Origin: Fabrea salina
Taxonomy: Eukaryota; Ciliophora; Heterotrichea; Heterotrichida; Fabreidae
Direction of reading: 5' to 3'
DNA length: 64,000 bases
Assembly: GCA_022984795.1 (NCBI GenBank)
Contig: JALIHJ010000063.1
Span: 1 to 64,000 of the forward strand
Shown piece after piece: positions 26,275 through 34,863 of the stretch; within the stretch, counting starts at the first letter, position 1; each line of letters begins with the position of its first letter. The notes under the pieces were generated by a model. It had not been told where the DNA came from. It did not search any database and worked only from the letters and a program-made list of their open reading frames with translations. A program made the position numbers and the translations under genes.

Positions 26275-29200
26275 ATGCTCAGACTCTCTAATATCTGCCG
26301 GAGGTTTAGCAAGAGTTACTTTGGGGTTGAGAAGTTCGGAGGTAACTTGCCCCAGGCCACAGTGTCTTCACTGACTTACCTAACACGCTTTCCCAAAGAA
26401 ACCCTAGCAGAAGCAGTGGACATCTTCCGGGAAAACTTACTTCCCAAAGAAAACATCACTAAGATTCCAAGTGAAATTTCACAACTGCTAAGGGTAGAAA
26501 GTCACCTGAGTATAGTTCCGGAGTCTCAAACAGCTCTGATCAAGAACTACGAAGACCTGTTCAGCAGACTCGAACACATCAGCCACTTCATTGAAGCAGC
26601 CAAACAAAAGGAACTCAACCCTGCAGGTTTGGCTGAAGCAATCAAAGTAGTTACTGAGTTCTGTGACAAAGGGAAGTTTGGGTTCTTGTCAGGAGACTTG
26701 AGCATTGACCTTTTAGAAGTGCTGCTGAACCACATGTCACACATAGAAACTGAAAACTTAGAAAGCAACCAAGAAGTCTTTACTAAGTTAGAGGAGTACT
26801 TGACACAAACAGAGTTCTCTCTACCGAAGCACGGAGTCAAGCACTCCCTACACGAGAATCCACAGGCTTTGTTTGTTAGGGAGCTTTTGGTAGAGAAAGA
26901 CACAGCTGAACTTATTATGAACAAAATTAAAAACGACTACGAAGCTTTAACACACAGGGCCTTTGGGCTGAACTACTTAACGCCCAAAGAAAAACTCATA
27001 AAGCTGTTTCTGCCCTTTTGCAGACTGATAAGAGTGGAGCAAGAGCAGTGTGTCCGCAAAGACTTGTCGCCTTCCAGACAAGCCTACGCCCACATTCTGC
27101 TGAAGTGCGCTGCTGACAAACTTGCAATAGTTACTTTGAACTCAGTTTTAAGACTAGCTGCGCCTATGCTGAGAGAGGCAGACACCTGCGTTACAATAAA
27201 GTTTTCGAGCTTAGTAGAGCACATTGGAAACGACGTGGAAAAACAAATTCTAGAAGACAGGAAAAAAGAACTGTTTGAAAAGTTCAAAAAGAAAAGGAAG
27301 GAAGGAAGGAAAAGCCCTATCACTGATGAAAGACTTGTGAGGAAGCTCCTCAGCAACGAACTCAGAGAAATCAAGCAAGAAACCAAAATGGACCAAAAAC
27401 AAATATACGAAGTTGGGGGCACTTTGCTGAAACTGCTGATTGAAAGCAACACCAAAAGGGACGAATCTGGAGACAAAGTGGAACTCATAAAGCACAAGTT
27501 ACAAACAGAACCCCAAAACAAGAAAATGGGCGTGGTTGAGATTTCTATGGAGTTCCTCAAACTCCTCATGGGCAAAGTAGCTGACGGAAGCAAAGACACC
27601 AACATTATGTACATTGAACGCACTTTGCCAATGATTTGCCCGCCTGCTAGGTGGACAGACTGGGAAACGGGGGGCTACTTGCAAAAGGGGTACCCTATCA
27701 TGCGGTTGCAGGGTTCCAAGCTCCAAAAAACTGCTTTGGAAAGAGCAGACCTTAGCCAGATCTGCGAAGTACTCAACATTATGGGAGACACTTCCTGGAG
27801 AATCAACAGACGAGTTTTGGAAGTGGTGGAAATGCTTTACTCCCTTGGGGGAGGCGTTGGAGAGATACCTATAGTCGACGACGGGAAGAAGTTTGTGGCC
27901 AACAAAGAAATGGGCCTTATGCAGAGACAAAAACTAGCCAAGGAGAAAAAAGACAACTGGTCCCTTTTGAGTGACTTCGAACTGAAACTAGGCATTGCTA
28001 GGAAGTTTAAGGACCTTGACAGGTTCTACATGCCGCTTAATGTGGACTTCAGAGGCAGGATTTACCCCATATCTCCTCACTTAAACCAAATAGGCAACGA
28101 CACTTCAAGGGGACTCTTGGAGTTTGCAGACGGGAAACCCATAGGAAAGGGCGGAATTAGGTGGCTCAAGATTCACTTAGCCAACAAAATGGGTTACGAT
28201 AAGTTGCCTCTAGAAGACCGCGTAGGGATCATTGAAAACATTATGGCAGACGTCTACGAAATGGCAGAAGACCCCATAGCCCACAGGGACTGGCTGAACT
28301 TCGAGGACCCTTGGCAGTCCTTAGCAACTATTTTTGACTTAACGGAGGCTTTGAGGTCCAGCGAGCCCGAAAAGTACATTTCGAGACTGCACATTCACCA
28401 GGACGGAAGTTGTAACGGACTGCAGCACTACGCTGCGTTGGGAAGAGACGTTGAGGGAGCAGAACAAGTTAACTTGGCTGACAGAGAAAAACCTGGAGAT
28501 CTGTACACAGCCGTTTCCAACGAAGTCCAGGAAATAGTTAACAGAGATGCTGCTAACGGGAAAAAAATCGCAGAAAAACTCGTGGGAAAGATCAAGCGCA
28601 AGATTGTCAAACAAACAGTTATGACTTCTGTGTACGGAGTGACTTTCATAGGAGCTAGGGACCAAATCATGCGGCAACTGAAGGATAGAGAGGTGCTTCC
28701 TGAAGAAGAACTAGCAACTGGGGCTAACTACTTAGCAGGGTGCACTATGGCAGCAATTGCTAACTTATTTCAGGGAGCACAAAGAATTAAAGAGTGGCTT
28801 ATTGACTGCGCTTCACTAATTTCCAAAAGGGGGTATCCGGTGTCCTGGATCACTCCTATGGGTCTGCCTGTGGTGCAGCCTTACAGAAGAGGACACTCCA
28901 CTATGTTCATTGACACAGTGTTCCAAAGAGTTACTTTGATGAGTAGCAAAGATCACCTTCCTGTGAGTGTGCCTAAGCAAAAGAGTGCCTTTCCGCCTAA
29001 CTACGTACACAGTTTAGACAGCACTCACTTGATGCTTACCGCAGTTGAGTGCCAAAAAGAAGGGATAGAGTTTGCAGCGGTGCACGACTCTTTTTGGACT
29101 CACGCAAGCGACATTGACAGGATGAACGAAATTCTTAGGGAAAGGTTTGTGCAATTACACAGCATGCCTTTGTTAGACGACTTGTTGGAGGGGTTCAAAA

Positions 29201-29292
29201 GCAGGTACCCTAGAATCAAGTTTAAAGACGTGCCTGAAAGAGGCAACTTTGACCTGTCAAGAGTCCTGGGCAGTACTTATTTCTTTGCTTAA
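26275..29292 (+). CDS. POLRMT: Mitochondrial (T7-like) RNA polymerase
   Basis: 1005 residues. A single-subunit phage-type polymerase that transcribes mitochondrial DNA. Catalytic parts are present: the T/DxxGR region (NVDFRGRIYPI), motif A with D710 (HQDGSCNGLQHY), the O-helix/motif B with K779 and Y787 (KQTVMTSVYG), and motif C with D938 (VHDSFWTH). The N-terminus (MLRLSNICRRFSKSYFG) is a typical mitochondrial presequence. The first ~350 residues are the less conserved N-terminal extension. No frame break or intron is needed. Confidence 0.96.
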   Translation: MLRLSNICRRFSKSYFGVEKFGGNLPQATVSSLTYLTRFPKETLAEAVDIFRENLLPKENITKIPSEISQLLRVESHLSIVPESQTALIKNYEDLFSRLEHISHFIEAAKQKELNPAGLAEAIKVVTEFCDKGKFGFLSGDLSIDLLEVLLNHMSHIETENLESNQEVFTKLEEYLTQTEFSLPKHGVKHSLHENPQALFVRELLVEKDTAELIMNKIKNDYEALTHRAFGLNYLTPKEKLIKLFLPFCRLIRVEQEQCVRKDLSPSRQAYAHILLKCAADKLAIVTLNSVLRLAAPMLREADTCVTIKFSSLVEHIGNDVEKQILEDRKKELFEKFKKKRKEGRKSPITDERLVRKLLSNELREIKQETKMDQKQIYEVGGTLLKLLIESNTKRDESGDKVELIKHKLQTEPQNKKMGVVEISMEFLKLLMGKVADGSKDTNIMYIERTLPMICPPARWTDWETGGYLQKGYPIMRLQGSKLQKTALERADLSQICEVLNIMGDTSWRINRRVLEVVEMLYSLGGGVGEIPIVDDGKKFVANKEMGLMQRQKLAKEKKDNWSLLSDFELKLGIARKFKDLDRFYMPLNVDFRGRIYPISPHLNQIGNDTSRGLLEFADGKPIGKGGIRWLKIHLANKMGYDKLPLEDRVGIIENIMADVYEMAEDPIAHRDWLNFEDPWQSLATIFDLTEALRSSEPEKYISRLHIHQDGSCNGLQHYAALGRDVEGAEQVNLADREKPGDLYTAVSNEVQEIVNRDAANGKKIAEKLVGKIKRKIVKQTVMTSVYGVTFIGARDQIMRQLKDREVLPEEELATGANYLAGCTMAAIANLFQGAQRIKEWLIDCASLISKRGYPVSWITPMGLPVVQPYRRGHSTMFIDTVFQRVTLMSSKDHLPVSVPKQKSAFPPNYVHSLDSTHLMLTAVECQKEGIEFAAVHDSFWTHASDIDRMNEILRERFVQLHSMPLLDDLLEGFKSRYPRIKFKDVPERGNFDLSRVLGSTYFFA

Positions 29293-29314
29293 TGTAACTT
29301 TTTAGTTAACGAAA

Positions 29315-30241
29315 ATGTTTTCGGAAGAAGTGAATAGAACTAGACCTGTTTCGGCAGTAATTGCCAAAAAAAACCACAAAGAGTCTAGGTTAAAAACCCA
29401 ACCTCAAAGACCTAGCACTGCAAAGCGTCCCGACAAGAAAGCTTTGGAGTCATCGAACTCCATGAAGCCTTCTTCTAACAAGTCTATTCTCCTAAACACT
29501 TGGCAAACCATCCAAGACACTCCAAAAAGCGAATTCAGCAAAAGCTTCGACATGGGAATTAAGTACGTCAAAGAAACCCAAGGCTCCAAAAAAGTCAAAC
29601 CTGTTTACGAAATTAATGCATTTCCAATATACAAAGCTATTACCTCCTATAACTCAGAAAACTACGAAAGCATTAAGTACAAACACGACAGCAAAATCTA
29701 CAACTTCAAAAAGTCCCGTCCCATGGAGTCCATCCTCAAACTCAACGCAGACAACCCCTTTAGTGCAAGTTCCTTTTTAATCAACACTGAAAAGACTCAA
29801 CAGCTTAATAAAGTTAAAAAAAAGCCCTCAGTTTCCCAAACCAACCGCAGCAAAACTAACTCCAGCATCAGAGAAACAGTTAATAGAATATTTACTCGCA
29901 AATTGCCTCTTAAGAAAGCCTTTAACTTCAACTCTAGTTTAGTCCAGAAAACTGAGTCCCCCAAAAAACTCAAAGTGGACCAAAAACACTGCGACGACCT
30001 AACTCCCAAAACCACTAACACAGAGATGCTAACACCCAAGTTTTTCTCAGACCTTCTAGAAACTAACAGGTCAGCACCTAAAGGCAGCACTCTTAAGCAA
30101 TCCAAAGTTAAAAGAGTGAATTCAAGCAAACCCAAAACTCACTCTCCCCAGCAGTTTGCCCAAACAACAGTGCTTAGACTTTCACCTTATGCTTTCCGCC
30201 TTAAAGGCAGAAAAAAAACCAGTCCAAAGCGAATGCTTTAG
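29315..30241 (+). CDS. Hypothetical basic disordered protein
   Basis: 308 residues, rich in Lys, Ser, Asn and Pro, with no recognised domain. A moderately ordered segment (about 75-125, with YEINAFPIYKAITSYNSENY) may be the functional core. The rest looks disordered and very basic, with many possible phosphosites. The start follows AACGAAA. It starts 22 nt after the RNA polymerase gene. A cytoskeletal or chromatin role is possible, but nothing decides it. Confidence 0.7.
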   Translation: MFSEEVNRTRPVSAVIAKKNHKESRLKTQPQRPSTAKRPDKKALESSNSMKPSSNKSILLNTWQTIQDTPKSEFSKSFDMGIKYVKETQGSKKVKPVYEINAFPIYKAITSYNSENYESIKYKHDSKIYNFKKSRPMESILKLNADNPFSASSFLINTEKTQQLNKVKKKPSVSQTNRSKTNSSIRETVNRIFTRKLPLKKAFNFNSSLVQKTESPKKLKVDQKHCDDLTPKTTNTEMLTPKFFSDLLETNRSAPKGSTLKQSKVKRVNSSKPKTHSPQQFAQTTVLRLSPYAFRLKGRKKTSPKRML

Positions 30242-30292
30242 GTTGATCTAAAATAAATGTGGCTAATTTTAACTTAGTAATAATTAATCAAT

Positions 30293-30889
30293 ATGGGTAC
30301 AGCCTTTTCTGGAGCCTCAGTGCACAGATTGCAGACATCCGACAAAACAAACAAAGGAGTTCTGAGTTGCAGCATCCGGAAGAGCATGGACAACGGCTCT
30401 GGAAACGAAGAGTCTAGTTGGAGCAAGTGCTTGATTTCAGTAGAAAATTCCCAGTTAAAAGTTTTTAGTGAATTTAGAGACCTGGATGTGCCCCTTGACT
30501 CTAACTTCGAACTTGTGTGCGAAGTGAAAGATGAATTAGTTTTTGTCTTTCAATATGTAAAGGAATACAGATATGAGGACTGGTGTGTGCGAGTTGAACT
30601 CAGGAATGACTTTGAGTTCTGGACACAACTCATTAAAGAAGCCAAAAGACCAGAGTGGCACCTTTTGAAGACCTGCGAGGTCTGCACTAAAAAGTTCAGT
30701 CCTATACTGCGAAGACATCATTGTAGGAAATGCGGAGCGTCAGTATGTTCAGGGTGTTCTCCAGTCAAAACCACTTTGCCTGAGCTTAACTACAATTGCT
30801 TGGTGAGGGTGTGCTCGGACTGTGAAGAGTCCTTGAGACCAAAAAGGAGTTCTAGTCTTCATTTTACTCCTAACTTCAAAAAGTCATAA
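30293..30889 (+). CDS. PH-like + FYVE domain protein, possibly myristoylated
   Basis: 198 residues. It begins MGTAFSG, a good N-myristoylation signal. A PH-like beta-rich domain (about 20-120) precedes a C-terminal FYVE zinc finger (about 125-185) with eight Cys/His ligands and the PI3P-binding RRHHCRKCG core. The N-terminal WxxD of classical FYVE domains is WHLL here, so one PI3P contact is missing. The order recalls the Phafin family of endosome and autophagosome effectors. It lies 59 nt before an ATG14/UVRAG-like gene of the PI3P-producing complex. Confidence 0.85.
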   Translation: MGTAFSGASVHRLQTSDKTNKGVLSCSIRKSMDNGSGNEESSWSKCLISVENSQLKVFSEFRDLDVPLDSNFELVCEVKDELVFVFQYVKEYRYEDWCVRVELRNDFEFWTQLIKEAKRPEWHLLKTCEVCTKKFSPILRRHHCRKCGASVCSGCSPVKTTLPELNYNCLVRVCSDCEESLRPKRSSSLHFTPNFKKS

Positions 30890-30948
30890 GTTAAGTTTAC
30901 TTGATTAAAATGCAGTAAACTATTTAATCTCTTATAATATTAGAAGTC

Positions 30949-31851
30949 ATGAAGGGTGACTGTTTAAGACAGAAAGTGAACACACTGATTTCAAAGTGCA
31001 ATAAAGTCCAGCACAAAAACACTACTTTGAAGTCCCAGATTCTACACCAACTAAACAGTGTAAGTCCCCAAAAAGTTAAGTTGGAAAAACTCAAAGACAA
31101 AGTCCGGACTCAAACAGAAAAGCTTGAAAATGGTCGGGAAACTCTAGAAATGCTCCAGATTTTAATTTCTAAACACAAAAACCGACTCAACAAGTTGTTT
31201 TGTGAACTTGAAAACCAAAAGCTCCCTGAACACCCAGGACAGAAAGACTTGCTGGGTGAAGTGGAAAAACTCAGGAAAAAAAGAATCCGGGAAGCTTCTT
31301 GGGTGCTTGAAAACAACCCTTACTTCCCAGACTACTCAATATCTTTGTTGTTCAGCAAAGAAAAAGTTATATCGTTCAGCCAAATAGTTCAAGAAGAAAG
31401 CGGAACTAAGTCTATTGACAGGCCTAACTTCATAATTACTTTCAAAACAGCAAGGGCAAATTTGTTGAGTCAGGAACACCAAGACGCCATTCTGCACTCT
31501 TTGAACTCAGTGTGCATGTTCCAGTGCTACGTGTCTTACATCCTGAACTCAGAACTGCCTTTTCCTTTGGAGTTTAAAACTAGATACTTCCAAGTAGAAG
31601 ACGTTTCAGGAAACAAGCACCCCCTTGACCTTGAAAGCCTTGAAAGTGGTTTGGTGTTTTTGTACTTAAACATGTACTACCTCCAACAACAGGCTGGAGT
31701 CGAAACTTCTAAACTAAGGGGTTTGTTTGACGTGCCTGCTTTTGCCCAGTCGCCCTTTTTAGGGAGGTGGTTTAGTTTGCCCTCTTTGCCTGTTGAAAAC
31801 CAAAAGAAGTACAGTTCTAGTGATGAAGAGTGGGAGATACTTGAGGATTAG
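30949..31851 (+). CDS. ATG14/UVRAG-like Vps34-complex subunit
   Basis: 300 residues. A long coiled coil (about 5-120) is followed by a globular domain ending in a family-like block (LPFPLEFKTRYF, then GLVFLYLNMYYLQQQ). This is the layout of the UVRAG/Atg14 family, which bridges Beclin-1 and directs the Vps34 PI3-kinase to endosomes or autophagosomes. The last residues hold a canonical LC3-interacting motif, an acidic run followed by WEIL at 295-298. It is short for the family and lacks a C2 domain. ATG14 versus UVRAG identity cannot be settled by eye. Confidence 0.65.
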   Translation: MKGDCLRQKVNTLISKCNKVQHKNTTLKSQILHQLNSVSPQKVKLEKLKDKVRTQTEKLENGRETLEMLQILISKHKNRLNKLFCELENQKLPEHPGQKDLLGEVEKLRKKRIREASWVLENNPYFPDYSISLLFSKEKVISFSQIVQEESGTKSIDRPNFIITFKTARANLLSQEHQDAILHSLNSVCMFQCYVSYILNSELPFPLEFKTRYFQVEDVSGNKHPLDLESLESGLVFLYLNMYYLQQQAGVETSKLRGLFDVPAFAQSPFLGRWFSLPSLPVENQKKYSSSDEEWEILED

Positions 31852-31865
31852 TGTATTATTATAAT

Positions 31866-32906
31866 TTAATCTTCTTCAATAATAGTTTCGAAGTATTGAG
31901 GTTTGTAAAAGTTGCTTTTTCTCTCAGGACGTCTTTTGCTGGTGTTAATCCATTTGTGGGGATTTCTGAGTTCTTGGGCAATGAACTCAGTCCAGTTTTC
32001 AACCGGGATGCTTTGTTGTGTTGCGTTTTGGTACATCAGTTTGATGCAAGCAAGTTGAGCAGGACTTTTAGAGGAGTATTTGAGTTTCTCAGATAAGCAG
32101 AGTGAGTAGAAGTAAGTCTGTAAGTTTTGAACAGTATCTGTTTTAATTAGTTCATCGTTAAATTCGCTTAGTCTAGTTGCGTTTAAACTTGACTTTGAGC
32201 TTAAGTCAGTGTAGGTGCTTCTTGCACTACCCAAGCTACTCTTAATTTCATCAATTTCTAGTTGGGGCAAGTTGTTGCTAGGCTTAAGCAAGGACCTTTG
32301 AAGAACTTCTGCTTTAGTTCTGAAGACTTCAACTTGTTTCGAAAGGTTCTGGACTTCGAGTTTCTTTTCTTCAATGAGTTTTTGTTCCAAGGCAATCTTT
32401 TGCTCAGAGGCTATAGCTTCAAGTCTGTCTGCGTATATTCGCACAGAAAGTGTTCCTTTAAAAGTAACTAGCAAAGAAGACACAGACTTCAGCACGTCGT
32501 CTGTTTGGAGTTTGCTTTGTTCCTGGAGTTTTTTGGCAAACCTCAGTAGAATCATTATGTAGTTTTTGTCCCCTGGCCTGATTTCTGTGCGTTTCGACAT
32601 GCCTTTAAGGCAGTTTTCGAGTTTGGTTAATTTGAAACTAGCTTCTTCAAGCAGAGTAGCTTCTTCAATGTTTTTAACATTCTGGTCCACTGTTGTGCAG
32701 ACTGAGGAATGGAGTTCTATTTCTTCAGTAGGGATTAGTTCTTGGCAATTTATACACACAACACTTAAGTAGGTCGGTTGGGGTTTAACAGGAGCTCGTC
32801 TGTTTTTAGGCGGTTTAGGCAAATCAGACAAAGCATCGTAAGGCCTTGGAGATTTAGGGTCTATGTTTGGGTAAACAGAGTTACGAGGTGTGGCAAGACT
32901 CTCCAT
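31866..32906 (-). CDS. C2HC zinc-finger coiled-coil protein
   Basis: 346 residues. A disordered Pro-rich N-terminus leads to a single zinc-finger-like motif (VVCINCQELIPTEEIELHSS then VC; pattern CxxC-x11-H-xxx-C, about 50-71), similar to UBZ/C2HC fingers. The remainder is mainly coiled coil (about 75-290) with a C-terminal basic segment. The start is the ATG at 32906; longer open frame to 33032 runs antisense through the neighbouring zinc-finger gene. The start codons of the two genes are only 6 nt apart. Function not recognised. Confidence 0.78.
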   Translation of the reverse strand: MESLATPRNSVYPNIDPKSPRPYDALSDLPKPPKNRRAPVKPQPTYLSVVCINCQELIPTEEIELHSSVCTTVDQNVKNIEEATLLEEASFKLTKLENCLKGMSKRTEIRPGDKNYIMILLRFAKKLQEQSKLQTDDVLKSVSSLLVTFKGTLSVRIYADRLEAIASEQKIALEQKLIEEKKLEVQNLSKQVEVFRTKAEVLQRSLLKPSNNLPQLEIDEIKSSLGSARSTYTDLSSKSSLNATRLSEFNDELIKTDTVQNLQTYFYSLCLSEKLKYSSKSPAQLACIKLMYQNATQQSIPVENWTEFIAQELRNPHKWINTSKRRPERKSNFYKPQYFETIIEED

Positions 32907-32912
32907 TATACA

Positions 32913-33524
32913 ATGGGCGACTCTGAAATTGAAGAAGGCGAAGTCTTGGAAGAAGTAGAACTCCCTAGCAAGCAAAAAAGAACCCGTGAAGCCAAAAAGA
33001 AATGCAAGTACTGGGCCCAGGGGACTTGTCACAAAGGACAGGACTGCACTTATCTACATGACCTCAAAGACGAGTTGTGCAAGTACTTTTTAAACGGCAC
33101 TTGTGTAAAGGGCGAAGAGTGTGTGTACTCTCACGACCCCTCTAAGTTCCCCTGCAAGTACTTTCACGGAGTGGGGTTCTGCACTGCAGGGGATGCCTGC
33201 AGGTTCTCGCATGCAAGGATCCCTCCTGACCAAATCAACAGGTTCATCAAAGAAAACGAAGCTTTTTTGGTCCAGGTGCAAAACACAAGGGGCTTCACCA
33301 ACATGCAAGACTACTTCGTGAAGTACATGAGTGAAAAGGGGGGTTTACTCCCCACTCCTGTAGCAATGTGGAACATGCCTCCGCGCCCTCCTAGTCCAGA
33401 CATTTGTTCGCGCTTAAATGCTTCAGGCATAATTAAGAGCAAAAACATTTCTTTGCCACCCACTGACTCCACCCACTACAGACCCCAAAATACAACTATA
33501 CTAAAGAAACAAAAACTTAACTAA
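32913..33524 (+). CDS. Triple CCCH zinc-finger protein, ZC3H4/6/8-like
   Basis: 203 residues. Three consecutive CCCH fingers (about 31-100) with spacings CX7CX5CX3H, CX7CX5CX3H and CX8CX5CX3H. The third (PCKYFHGVGFCTAGDACRFS) closely follows the last finger of the ZC3H4/ZC3H6 family (Drosophila Suppressor of sable), which restrains non-coding transcription. The N-terminus is acidic (EIEEGEVLEEVE), as in that family. The downstream U2AF65-like gene starts 5 nt after its stop, so two RNA-binding proteins are packed together. CPSF30 is less likely because only three fingers are present. Confidence 0.8.
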   Translation: MGDSEIEEGEVLEEVELPSKQKRTREAKKKCKYWAQGTCHKGQDCTYLHDLKDELCKYFLNGTCVKGEECVYSHDPSKFPCKYFHGVGFCTAGDACRFSHARIPPDQINRFIKENEAFLVQVQNTRGFTNMQDYFVKYMSEKGGLLPTPVAMWNMPPRPPSPDICSRLNASGIIKSKNISLPPTDSTHYRPQNTTILKKQKLN

Positions 33525-33529
33525 TAAAG

Positions 33530-34363
33530 ATGTCCTACAGACCGAGATCAAGGAGTCCTTACCGACCCCGCAAAACCAGGTTCACAGATGCCCACTCTGA
33601 ACACGCAGAACAAGACCTCATCAAAACTATTGAAACAGTCAAAAATGCCCAAACTACAAAAGTAGACAGAAAACTCTACGTAGGGAACTTGCCTTCAGGA
33701 ATCACCCACTCCCAGTTAGTGGACTTACTGAACACTGCACTTATCAACAAAAAACTCAACTGCTACCCAGGGCACCCAGTGCTTTCTGCCTGGATAAGCC
33801 AAGACGGCCACTACGCCTTTGTAGAGTTCCGGAGTATTGAAGAAGCAAACCTGGCTTTTTCTCTGAACAACTACCCAATCCTAGGCCAGAACCTCAAAGT
33901 AGGCCGTCCCAAAACCTACACAGGGTTGCAGCCAGCCTCTGCAGCAGACAGAAACACACTTATGGGTGGGTACACCATGCCCACTGTGACAGCTTACGCA
34001 GCAGACGCTTCCAAACAGGGCCCTTTGAAGCCTGTAAGGGTGTCTTTGTCTAGTGAAGTGCTTTGTTTAAAAAGGGTTCTTGATGAAGCTGAAGTGAACA
34101 ACCCAGTCATTACTGAGGAACTAGAAAAGGAGTTTAGACGACTGGGGGAAGTCAACGAAGTCTACATTCCTACTGAAGGGAGTTTTTTAGGCAACGTTTA
34201 CGTGGAGTACAATACTATTTTGCAGGCCAAAACAGCCCGGAAAGCCTTAAACGGGAAGCTTTTCAAAGGAAGGGTTTTGGACATAAACTTTGTGCCTTTG
34301 AAGAGTTTCAAAGAAAAAGAACTTAGCAACACAGAAGAACTCCAAGTTTACATCAACTCCTAA
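33530..34363 (+). CDS. U2AF2: U2AF large subunit lacking RRM2
   Basis: 277 residues. A short Arg/Ser-Pro-rich N-terminus (SYRPRSRSPYRPRK) is followed by RRM1 (about 47-128) with U2AF65-specific features: KLYVGNLPSGIT, PVLSAWISQDGHYAFVEFRS, and GQNLKVGRPKTY. After a linker of only ~40 residues comes the C-terminal UHM-type RRM (about 167-265; SEVLCLKRV, GNVYVEYNT, KALNGKLFKGR). In the human protein RRM2 lies between these two; it is missing here. U2AF65 binds the polypyrimidine tract with RRM1 and RRM2 and SF1/SF3b1 with the UHM. Confidence 0.88.
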   Translation: MSYRPRSRSPYRPRKTRFTDAHSEHAEQDLIKTIETVKNAQTTKVDRKLYVGNLPSGITHSQLVDLLNTALINKKLNCYPGHPVLSAWISQDGHYAFVEFRSIEEANLAFSLNNYPILGQNLKVGRPKTYTGLQPASAADRNTLMGGYTMPTVTAYAADASKQGPLKPVRVSLSSEVLCLKRVLDEAEVNNPVITEELEKEFRRLGEVNEVYIPTEGSFLGNVYVEYNTILQAKTARKALNGKLFKGRVLDINFVPLKSFKEKELSNTEELQVYINS

Positions 34364-34372
34364 CTCAAATTG

Positions 34373-34846
34373 TTAATTCTTTAGGTTTTGGATAAATGCA
34401 AGTTGGTCAAGTGCAAACATGTCTTTCATAAGGGCAGCTGTTTGCCTCCTGAGTTCTTGGAACTGCTCTGCGTTCATGTGGAACTGAGTACTTTCTGTTC
34501 CGTCAGAGAGTTTAAGGAAGATTTCGGGCCTCAGCACCTTTGAAAGCGAGTTGGTGGTAAGGGCTACGTCGATTCTCCACTGGGTGTCTACTCCTTGCGA
34601 GTCTGAACCAGAAAGTGCTTCTAACACCACGGACTTTTGGTCCGGGGTCCAGGGTTCTTGTTCAACTTCTTCCTTCGAGTTAGTTTTCCAAGCTTTGTCT
34701 CTTAAGTACTTAACGCACTCAGTAAAGGCTTGTTGCTTACTAGCAGGGACTTCCCCAAGTACTTGATAGTCCTTGTCTAGGTACTTTTTAGCTAGTCCCA
34801 AAAGCGCACCAAGGTGTTTAGGGTTTTCTGACTTTAGAACTTCCAT
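34373..34846 (-). CDS. COMM-domain protein (COMMD family)
   Basis: 157 residues. The C-terminal ~75 residues form a COMM domain, with the conserved Trp in QWRIDVALTT, then KVLRPEIFLKLSDG and FHMNAEQFQELRRQ. The N-terminal half is helical, as in other members. COMMD proteins assemble as a ring in the Commander complex, which works with Retriever in endosomal recycling of membrane proteins. Which of the ten human-type members this corresponds to cannot be decided. Convergent with the U2AF gene (9 nt between stops). Confidence 0.85.
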   Translation of the reverse strand: MEVLKSENPKHLGALLGLAKKYLDKDYQVLGEVPASKQQAFTECVKYLRDKAWKTNSKEEVEQEPWTPDQKSVVLEALSGSDSQGVDTQWRIDVALTTNSLSKVLRPEIFLKLSDGTESTQFHMNAEQFQELRRQTAALMKDMFALDQLAFIQNLKN

Positions 34847-34863
34847 ATTAAGAAGGTATTAGA

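Noticed and set aside
32907-33032. Extension of the C2HC protein upstream of 32906
   Set aside because: It runs antisense through the CCCH gene and is hydrophobic and unrelated to the rest.
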